A DNA stretch of 64,000 nt from Phalacrocorax aristotelis (taxonomy: Eukaryota > Chordata > Aves > Suliformes > Phalacrocoracidae), in NCBI RefSeq assembly GCF_949628215.1, contig NC_134311.1, positions 78,114,090 to 78,178,089 of the forward strand. Direction: 5' to 3'. Shown here piece by piece: positions 20,441-29,005 of the stretch (its first letter is position 1; every line of letters begins with the position of its first letter). Under the pieces are notes generated by a model, which worked only from the letters and a program-made list of their open reading frames with translations, did no database searches and had not been told where the DNA came from. The position numbers were made by a program, and so were the translations under genes.

Positions 20441-21874
20441 TGCAAAAAATGGCATTTTCCGCTAACTAGTGATAACAACGGACCCTGTAAGCTTGGCGAA
20501 ACATACTCTGGCGGTCAGAGGGAGTTGAGGGATAAGGAAGCATTTGTTTTACGGCTGTGTCCTTCAAGAACTGAGAGACATGAAAGGGAACATCCCCCCT
20601 CAGAAGACGCCAAAAGACGGGTGATAAAGTGTGAAGTCAGTCCAAACTGCGGTAACTGGCAGAACGGTAAAGGCGGCAGGGGGAGCTCATGGCCACCGAC
20701 GCGACTCAACGCAGAGAAGCCTTGCCCCCGACTCCTGCAGGGTGCAAGCGTGCTAATTTACATACCTAGTCAGGCTAATCAAAGTGTAGCTAACCAGTAG
20801 CACATGAGATAATCATAGACTCAGAATCGTTAAGGTTGGAAAAGAGCTCTGGGATCATCGAGTCCAACCCCCAACCCAACACCCCCAGGCCTCCTAAACC
20901 ATGGCCCCAAGGGCCATGTCTGCACGTCCTTTGAACCCCCCCAGGGACGGTGACTCCCCCACCTCTCTGGGCAGCCTGTGCCAGGGCCTGACCCCTCTGG
21001 CAGGGAAGGCATTTCCCCTCATCTCCAACCTAAACCTCCCCTGACGCAGCTTGAGGCCGTTCCCTCTCGTCCTGTCCCTGGTGACTTGGGAGCAGAGACC
21101 AACCCCCCCCTCACTCCAGCCCCTCTCAGGCAGCTGCAGAGAGCGAGAAGGGCTCCCCTCAGCCCCCTCTTCTCCAGGCTAAACCCCTCCAGCCCCCCTC
21201 AGCCGCCCCCCAGCACACTTGTGCTCCAGACCCTGCCCCAGCCCCGCTGCCCTTCTCTGGACACGCTCCAGCCCCTCAAGGCCCTTCTTGTCCCGAGGGG
21301 CCCAAACCTGAGCCCGGCATTCGAGGTGGGGCCTCCCCAGTGCCGAGCACAGGGGCCCCATCCCTGCCCGGCTCCTGCTGGCCACACCAGTGCTGACACA
21401 AGCCCGGGGGCTGGTGGCCTCCTTGGCCACCCGGGCACTGCTGGCTCATGCCCAGCCGGCTGTCAGCCAGCACCCCCAGGGCCTTCTCCGCCGGGCACTT
21501 CCCAGCCCCTCTGCCCCAGGCCTGGGGCGTTGCCTGGGGTTGGTGTGACCCAAGGGCAGGACCCAGCACTTGGCCTTGTTGAACTCATAGGATTCACCTC
21601 AGCCATAGATTAGTAACAACTAATATAAATTAATATATAAATAATAATGATAATAATTACTAATCAATGAATGTGAATTTTGGTGAGCTTTCACTGATCA
21701 CGTAGCAAGATAAATACCTTGTAGTTTCCTGGTGCAGGGTGCTAGCTCTGTGGAGTTACAAATTAGCACCCATCTGTGTGCAAATGTAAAATGAATAAAA
21801 CACCTCGCTCTGCTCTGTGTGCGTTTCGGTGTGTTGCACACCTGGTGAAAAATTCTACTTTTTGGGAGACCACA
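20441..21874 (+). mobile_element. Plus-strand LTR of an avian class I-type ERV, interrupted by a CR1
   Basis: Starts TGCAAAAAATGG and ends in CA (…TTTTTGGGAGACCACA). It has an AATAAA in its R region near 21794. Its parts match, in opposite orientation, the LTR at 23153-23738. A CR1 (20812-21584) sits inside it, so the LTR itself is about 660 bases long. No retroviral interior was recognised directly after it, so it behaves as a solo LTR or the edge of a rearranged copy. Confidence 0.8.
20812..21584 (-). mobile_element. CR1 LINE, group A, inserted into an LTR
   Basis: Begins AATCATAGACTCAGAATCG on the plus strand, which is the reverse complement of the CR1 tail, and ends at CTTGGCCTTGTTGAAC. 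It is nearly identical to the copies at 3498-4360 and 39610-40126. LTR sequence resumes on both sides. The long plus-strand frame over it (20978-21613) is antisense CR1 and not a gene. Confidence 0.9.
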
Positions 21875-23152
21875 GCTGGACTCATTTTCCTAGTTTTAAA
21901 TTCTTGAAACACAGAGAAAATAACGTAAAAATCAGTTAAATTCACTAGTGGACACTTTTATCAAAGTGGATTTAAACTCCCCAAATGTTTTTAAAGAATC
22001 TTTTTGAGGTGACTTTTTTGTAAATGGAATTGTATGCTTCATGTATATCATAAGGCAAATTACAAATAAAGGCATAGAAAGCCCTTCATCAAAAAGGCTT
22101 AAATTGTATTTTTAAGTTAAAGGGTAACAACTGAAATTTTAATAGCTTATATCTCACTGCTTACATAAAGTCATACAAAAGCAGTGCTCCTTATTAGAAA
22201 ACACACCATAAAAACACATCCTTTGAACAATTATCAGGGAACAACCTTCCTTTAGCAATAGAGAAAAAGTACATAGGGACAAGACTTAAGTGAGTTATTT
22301 AAATTAACATGCTTTTTTCCAAGAAGTTTTGCACAATTTGAAGTGGTTACTGAAATAATCAGCATGAGAAACATTGCTGAAGCATTTTGTTTGATACAAC
22401 ACATGCCAAAACAGTTGAGGATTTCTCACTTAACCTTTTCAATTCCCAGAATGCTCTGCTGGGGCCTGTGCTTTACTAACCTCTCCAGATGACCACGGAG
22501 ACACGACCACGCTGTGCCTGCTTGAGTTTCAGCGCTTTCTCCCCGGCAGACTAAATCCTACATCTCATGCACGGGTCTGGTTGTGAAGCACACTGTCCCT
22601 GCAGTGTTAGGCCTTGGTAGATGGATCACGACAAGGGAGAGATGCCCATGTGCCATAAGCACGACCGCCTCTTGCAGTGAGGTTCTCCCTAGCTTGCAAT
22701 GCTGCTATCCTGTCACCATCTGATGGCACCTGTGGGGTCAGCTTTTAGGCTTCACATGTTACCAGCAAGCTGGCTAAAAAATTCATGTTCCTCTGTTGTA
22801 TTGGTAAGGAAACCAACACAGTGCTACGCATCCTGTCCCTTTTACCCCCTTTCCAGAGCGCAGAGGAGATGGCAGCAGTTCTCTGCCATGCATTTTCTTC
22901 TGCCGCCAGCAGCTGCTACAAGGCAGGGTGGACAGGAGCACGAACACACACATCCCCCAGAAAAGGGGGGACACCCCCCAACCACCCGTGCTCCACACCA
23001 CCGCCCTCTGCCTTGCAGACCCTCCACACCAGCCCTGTGCCCCTACCCCACACCCGACAGCCCCAGCCCCAGGCTCCTCACACACCCCACGCACCGGCCT
23101 CCCGTGTCTTGCACCAGCCCCTGCCCACCTCGTGCCCTCACACCTGCCCTGC
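21875..23152. other. Unassigned spacer between two inverted LTRs
   Basis: An AT-rich left part (to about 22440) and a C-rich right part (about 22930-23150). No retroviral or host protein was recognised in any frame. It could be original ATP5F1A-HAUS1 spacer, an unrecognised repeat, or degraded retroviral sequence. The overlapping frames at 22699-23301 are low-complexity and look non-coding. Confidence 0.4.
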
Positions 23153-23738
23153 TGTTTTCCCAAAAGTGGGATCGTTTACCCGGTGCGCAACACGCCAAAA
23201 CGCACACAGAGCAGAGGTGTTTTATTCATTTCACATTTGCACACAGATGGGCGCTAATTTGTAACTCCACAGAGCTAGCACCCCGCACCAGGAAACTATG
23301 AGGTATTTATCTTGTTACGTGATTAGTAAAAGCCCACCGAAATTCATATTCATTGGTTAGTAATTATCTTCTCATCTGGTATTGGTTAAGTGTATTTTAA
23401 TTAGCCTCACTAGGTATGTAAATTAGCACGCCTGCACCCTGCAGGAGTCAGGGGCAAGGCTTCTCCGTCCTGAGTCTCATCGGTGGCCATGAGCTCCCCC
23501 TGCCACCTTTACCGTTCTGCCAGTTACCGCAGTTTGGACTGACTTCACACTTTATCACCCGTCTTTTGTTGTCTTCTGAGGCGGAATGTTTTCTTTTTTC
23601 AGTCTCAGTCCTTCAAGGACACAGCTGCAAAACAAATGCTTCCCTATCTGTCAGCTCCCTCCTCTGACTGCCAGACTCTGTTTTGCCAAGGTCACAGGGT
23701 CCGTTGTTATTACTTAGTGGAAAATTTCATTTTCTGCG
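23153..23738 (-). repeat. 3' LTR of the minus-strand ERV
   Basis: About 586 bases. The left edge ends in CA on the minus strand and the right edge is the U3 start after a purine-rich tract. It aligns in inverted orientation with the plus-strand LTR at 20441-21874, apart from the CR1 and some AT-rich sequence in the latter. It contains an AATAAA on the minus strand. Confidence 0.8.
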
Positions 23739-26616
23739 GGATATAATTTTTCCACCCTTTGAGACTATGAGACCTTTTTCATGAGTCTCATAAGTCTCAC
23801 TCCTTTTCACGAACAGTATATAATTTCCCATAACCTTTCTTACTGTCATACTCTTAATACATCCAAATAATATACAAGCAATTACAATCATAATTACAAC
23901 ATTGTAACAAGCTTTGCAACCATCCAGTAAGGGAGAATCCAAATTTATATAAAATATTTTGTTTAACCATCCCATTTCCATTGAATGCCTCAGGTCCTGG
24001 CTTGACTTTGCCACTTGTTTCATTTCGTCTAATTGATCATCTAGGTTTTTAATAATATTTGGGATGTGAACACAACAAATCCTTATCATTTAAATTTATA
24101 TATGCACAAACCCCATGACCGTGTAGTAACACCCAAATGTGATTAATTTACCTCCAGTTATTGGGAGATCAAGCATTGCTGAACTATTAGCTATCAAATT
24201 TTTAAAGGTTCAATTTAAACCTAGAACTAAGTTTCTAACACCCAATCTGGGGGGTTGCAGCAGATTTTGGTAGTGGAAGACACAGAGTCAAACTGCTGCT
24301 AGTGTGGATTCTCCTGAATGACTGGATAAGTTGTAGATTAAACTTCCTTTACAGACCATAAATACTCAATATACGACTACAATATTTACAGTTTTCATCT
24401 TGGCATAGTTTGATTAACAATGCTTTCTGAGGGGGTTCCATAACTATCCTTGCGGGGAAAATAGGCACTTAGTCTCTATGCAGGCAAGTCCTGTTTCCTC
24501 AGCACAGTTCACTGAGGGTCTCTGGTCAATTGAAGTCTAACTTCCCCAGCTGGGACGGAAGTCCATTTACCTTGATTGGGCTTTGGTGCCCTTTTTACCT
24601 GTCTATAATGAATCCAGAAATCAATTCCTTCTACCTTACCCACAGTATAAGTCTTCAGTAGTAAAGTATGGGGTCCTTTCCACTTTTCTTTCAACAGTTC
24701 ATCATTCCAAGTTAGTTAGGCTGGAATGGATGGACCGGTGCGTCCAAGGGAAGAGACGTCCTTTGATTTAGGTACCTGTACAGTGAAGACAAAGTCTGTG
24801 AGAGAGAAATAAAATATTTTTTGATTGCAGCGTGTCCGCTTATATGCATTTGGTCTCCCTTGACGTTTAAAACGTTTGTGGGATATGCTATCCCTTATAC
24901 GATCTCTAAGGGGCTTACTCCCTCCTTAACCCTAGGGGTTATTTGAATTTGCAGAAGAGCTAAAAGTAAGGCTTCTGTCCACTTAAGGTGTGCTTCCTGG
25001 CAAAGTTTAGAAACTTGCCTCTTGAGGGTCTGATTCAGCCTTTCTACGTTCCCACTAGATTGAGGCCTCCAAGGTGTGTGTAGTTCCCACTTTATCTATA
25101 AAAACTTGGCAATTCTCTTTAATACTTCTGCAATAAAATGAGGCCCATTGTCAGAGGAGACACCTTCTGAGATACCAAATCTAGGTATAATTTATTTCAA
25201 TAAGATCCTAACTACTTGTCTAGCTTTGTTGGTATGGCAAGGGAAAGACCCTGGCCAACCAGAGAAGGTGTCTACTAATAGCAATAGATATTTATATTGG
25301 TTACATCTAGGTAATTATGAAAAGTCTACCTGCCAGTATTCCCTGTGAGTTTTACCTTGTCTTACAAGTCCTCCCATAACCTTCTTCCTATTTTGGGGTT
25401 ATTAGTACAACAGACAGTACATTTTTCACTACAATATCCACTATAGTTTGCATCTTGGGCCTGAAAGCGCTTCTCTTAGCAGTTAATCCAAGTACATCTG
25501 CTCCTGTATGAGTTTCTTTGTGTAGCCTTGAAAGTAAAATTTCCATCATTTTGTCAGGAACCAATAATTGTTTCAGTGGCATCACCCACCAACCCCGATC
25601 ATTTTTGAAGCAATTTAATTGTTCTGCTAACCAGTCTTCTTTTTTTTTTGCATATTTTGGTGGTGGTGGTTCTAAGCAAGATAATGGAATTAAGGCTTCT
25701 TTCAATTTTGGCTCCTTCAGGGCTACCTCTTTAGCTAACCAATCTGATTTTCGATTACCTCTCACAACTTCACTATTTCCCTTTTGGTGAGCTTTACAAT
25801 GTATTATTGCAACTTCCTTTGGTTGAAGAGCTGCTTGCAGAAGTTTAATAATTTCTGTTCCATAATTTATTGGAGCCCCTTGTGAGTTTAATAGTCCTCT
25901 TTCTTTCCAAATTGCCCCATGTGCATGTACCACTCCAAATGCATATTTGGCATCAATACATACATTAACTCTTTTCCATGACTCAGTTCTAAGGCTTGAG
26001 TCAGTGCTATCAACTCCACCTTTCGAGCAGATGTATTGCCAGACAGTGTTCTGTTTTCTAACGTTTGGGTATTTGTTTCCATCACATATCTGGCTCTTCG
26101 TTTTCTTTCTAACAGGTAGCTGCTACCATCAATGAAGAGCTCCACTTCCATGTCAGACAGAGGCTCATCCCATAGATACGGTCTGCTGGAATACACTTGT
26201 TCAATGGTGGTTAGACAATCATGCTGTAATCCATCAGACTCAAAAACTGGGAGTAAGGGGGCAGGATTTAAGGTGGAGGTTAGGGAAAGCGTGACATCAT
26301 CTTGTTCTCATAGTACAGCTTGATATCTCGCTAACCTATTTGGGGAAATCCAGTGGTGTCCCTTAATTTTGAGGAGAGACAATACAGCGTGAGGTACAAA
26401 CACAGTAATCAGCTGACCCAGTGTCAGTTCAGGATTCCTCAATTAACGCTACATTCGCCGCTACTGCCCTCAAGGAGGCAGGCCAGCCTTTACTAACCTC
26501 ATCCAATTGTTTGGAAAAGTATCCCACTGGTCTTTTCCAGCTCCCCGGCATTCCCAACGCCACTTGTGTCAGCACTCCCAATGCCACTTGTTTCTCTTTT
26601 TCGGTACTGAAGTGGG

Positions 26617-27130
26617 TTTCACTGCTTCTAGGAAGGCTCCTCTTTGTTATCCCTTAGGATGCATCCTAAAGAATTGGAGTAAATTTGGAGGGGTCCCGAA
26701 GCATGGCATGAAATAGATGATGGGGCGGTGGTTACCCCCCAAGATAACTGAAACAGCTATGCACAGATTGTCACGGAAAGTGGCATCAGATTCTTCTCAC
26801 AAGTTAGTGGGGAGATTGGCGTGGTTATTAGTTACCAGTCTTAGGACTCCTGACTCTGAAGTTGTTGCATTATAGAGGAAAATGTTATCCCATTTCTCAT
26901 CTCTTCATCAAAACGGCGTTAGCTGTAATATAGTGTCATATTTCAAAGACCCATTTTCAGGCTGTCTTTCACCATCCTCCAATTGATACTGTGGCCACCA
27001 CTGATTCCAATACTGTTTTCACTTATCTTAAGTCATGGGGTCCCCTCCAAATTTACTCCAATTCTTTAGGATGCATCCTATGGGAGAACAAAGAGGAGCC
27101 TTCCTGGAAAGCAGTGGAACCCAACCTAGT
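26617..27130. repeat. Inverted duplication inside the ERV fossil
   Basis: About 90 bases at 26617-26710 recur in reverse complement at about 27035-27130. The shared core includes TTAGGATGCATCCTAAAGAA on one arm and TTCTTTAGGATGCATCCTAT on the other. Both arms derive from the gag start of the element, so part of it was copied in inverted orientation. Confidence 0.8.
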
Positions 27131-27556
27131 ACCAAAAAAGAACCCAATGTTCCATACACAACAAATTCCAAATACAAAATGAGGGATTTTCTCCCTACGT
27201 TACAAGTACAATGTGTACAAAGGAAACTGTGATGCTGCTGTGTATCTTTTCTGATGTGTCTTATGCAGAGCAAATACAAAAACCAGCTCCAACTTCTTCC
27301 ATAAAAGGTCTTGCTCTTCCCACCTTTTCCCATTAAAACACCTCTTTCGAATAGTGTTGCGCCAATGTGTTGCTCGCCACCTGGCTGCAGGAGAGGAGCC
27401 AATGGACTCCCTGATGAACAGGTCAGTGCGTGCTGGAGTCCAGTCGACTGCTTCGCTGCTTTGGGCATGGCAAGATGACCCAGGAAAGGCTGTCCCACCT
27501 GGGTTGCCAAAACCATTTTCCCAAAAGCAGGATCGTTCACCCCGTGTGCAACTCCA

Positions 27557-27674
27557 CAAAGCTAGACCCATCTCTGCTCAAATATGAACTTAATAAAACA
27601 CGTCTGCTCTGTGTGTTTTTCGGTGTCTTGCACAAAGGGTGAATGGTCCTGCTTTTTGGGAAAACAGCTGGGAA
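27557..27674 (+). repeat. Plus-strand LTR fragment (R/U5 part)
   Basis: Similar to the plus-strand LTR end at 21770-21874: CCCATCT…, AATAAAAC, CTGCTCTGTGTG, then GCTTTTTGGGAAAACA. It directly abuts the minus-oriented LTR piece at about 27512-27562, so two LTR fragments of opposite orientation are fused here. A run of 13 C follows at 27688-27700. Confidence 0.7.
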
Positions 27675-27721
27675 AACACACTACAGGCCCCCCCCCCCCC
27701 ACTGGTGAACAAGTCTTATGA

Positions 27722-27869
27722 TGGAGCACAAGTGTGCTGGGGAGCAGCTGAGGGAGCTGGGGGGGTTTAGCCTGGAGAAGAGGGGGCTGAGGGGAGCCCT
27801 TCTCGCTCTCTGCAGCTGCCTGAGAGGGGCTGGAGTGAGGGGGGGGCTGGTCTCTGCTCCCAGGTCACC
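27722..27869 (+). mobile_element. CR1 LINE, plus strand, left half (split by another CR1)
   Basis: Starts GGAGCACAAGTGTGCTGGGG and ends GGTCTCTGCTCCCAGGTCAC, matching the reverse complement of the group A copies. The next bases of the CR1 consensus resume at 28466 after an intervening opposite-strand CR1. Confidence 0.85.
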
Positions 27870-28465
27870 ATAGAATCATAGAATCGTTAAGGTTGGAAAA
27901 GACCGTTAAGATCGTGAGTCCAACCACTAACCTATCGCTGCCAAGGCCACCCCTAAACCATATCCTCAAGCACATCTACCCCTCTTTTAAACACCTCCAG
28001 GGATGGAGACTCCACCACCTCCCTGGGCAGCCTGTGCCAATGCCTGACAACCCTTTCAGTGAAGAAGTTTTTCCTAATATCCAACCTAAACCTGCCCTGA
28101 CACAGCCTGAGGCCATTTCCTCTCGTCCTATGGCTTGTTACTAGGGAGAAGAGACTGACCCCTGCCTCGCTACAACCTCCTTTCAGGTAGTTGCTGGGAG
28201 CGATAGGGTCTCCCCTCAGCCTCCTCTTCTCCGGGCTAAACCCCCCCAGCTCCCTCAGCCGCTCCTCATAAGACTTGTTCTCTAGACCCTTCACCAACTT
28301 CGTTGCCCTTCTCTGGACGCGCTGCAGCACCTCGATGTCCTTCTTGTAGTGAGGGGCCCAAAACTGGACACAGTACTCAAGGTGCGGCCTCACCAGTGTC
28401 GAGTACAGGGGCATGATCACCTCCCTGCTCCTGCTGGCTACAGTATTCCTGATACAAGCCAGGAT
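27870..28465 (-). mobile_element. CR1 LINE, minus strand, inserted into the plus-strand CR1
   Basis: Begins with the reverse complement of the CR1 tail (ATAGAATCATAGAATCGTTA) and runs to about AAGCCAGGATCA. Its minus strand shows the CR1 C-terminal peptides [20 protein letters not shown] and [20 protein letters not shown]. It is more complete in this part than the others and of a different subfamily (group E). 5'-truncated. Confidence 0.88.
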
Positions 28466-28733
28466 CAGTGACGGGACGAGAGGGAACGGCCTCAAGCTGC
28501 GTCAGGGGAGGTTTAGGTTGGAGATGAGGGGAAATGTCTTCCCTGCCAGAGCGGTCAGGCCCTGGCACAGGCTGCCCAGGGAGGTGGGGGAGTCACCGTC
28601 CCTGGGGGGGTTCAAAGGACGTGCAGACGTGGCCCTTGGGGACATGGTTTAGGGGGCCTGGGGGTGTTGGGTTGGACTTGATGATCCCAGAGGTTTTGTC
28701 CAGCCCTAACAAGTCCATGATTCCAGGAACTAC
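28466..28733 (+). mobile_element. CR1 LINE, plus strand, right half with 3' end
   Basis: Resumes with GACGAGAGGGAACGGCCTC exactly where the left half at 27869 stopped, and continues to the 3' tail (GGTTGGACTTGATGATCCCA … CATGATTCCA). Together the halves form one interrupted group A CR1. Its 3' end lies about 5 bases from the HAUS1 promoter element at 28738. Confidence 0.85.
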
Positions 28734-28822
28734 ACGTCCCATCAGGCCCCGCGGCGCGGCCCCGGGGCGCGGCGGAAGCCAGGGGGCGGTGGGAGGCGCG
28801 GGGCGGGACGCTGGCAGTGGCC
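28734..28822 (+). promoter_or_regulatory. HAUS1 core promoter with ZNF143/THAP11-like element
   Basis: AACTACACGTCCCATCAGGC at 28738-28757 resembles the SBS element (ACTACAnnTCCCA) bound by ZNF143/THAP11, common in housekeeping promoters. It is followed by CpG-dense sequence up to the HAUS1 ATG at 28823. The CpG island continues through exon 1 into intron 1 to about 29300. No TATA box. Confidence 0.7.
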
Positions 28823-29005
28823 ATGGAGGCGTCGGCGGCTGCGGTGGTCACGGCTGTGGAGGCGTCCGCGGCCGGGGAGGCCATGGAGGGCGCCACGGCC
28901 ATGGAGACGTCGGCGGCCGCGGAGGCCTCGGAGGGGGCCACGGCCATGGAGGCGTCGGCATCGGCGGCCGCGAAGGGGAAGGCCATGGAGGCGAAGCTGT
29001 ATCGG
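28823..29005 (+). CDS. HAUS1: HAUS1 exon 1 with Ala/Met/Glu/Ser repeats
   Basis: Encodes 61 residues of imperfect repeats of the type MEASAAA / EGATAMEASA, then KAMEAKLYR before the GTAACG donor. Six ATGs are in frame. The nucleotide sequence repeats the unit GCCATGGAGGCGTCGG with variations, so most of the exon looks like minisatellite-type expansion. The human exon is much shorter, and the conserved domain begins only in exon 2. Confidence 0.8.

Larger units (their letters stand above)
23153..27562 (-). mobile_element. Class I-type (gammaretrovirus-like) endogenous retrovirus fossil
   Basis: A minus-strand proviral remnant. Its 3' LTR is 23153-23738, preceded by a purine-rich tract. Going upstream along the minus strand one can recognise an envelope transmembrane-subunit fragment with a hydrophobic anchor (about 23727-24089), the integrase end with WKGPHTLLLK (about 24509-24694), more integrase and RNase H sequence (about 25388-26196), the RT/RNase H connection (about 26420-26560), a gag matrix-like start (about 26810-27200), a primer-binding-site-like stretch and a partial 5' LTR. 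The integrase end and gag start resemble gamma-type avian ERVs. It is broken in many places and incomplete in every gene, so it is inert. The marked difference between its LTR and the opposite copy at 20441 suggests it is not recent. Confidence 0.85.

Noticed and set aside
20978-21613. Long plus-strand open frame of 211 codons
   Set aside because: It is antisense to a CR1 copy, and the same Pro-rich translation appears at the other group A CR1 copies (3673-4379 and 39586-40110).
22699-23301. Plus-strand open frame of 200 codons ending in the LTR
   Set aside because: A low-complexity Pro/His-rich translation of C-rich DNA that runs into an LTR; overlapping frames are equally open.
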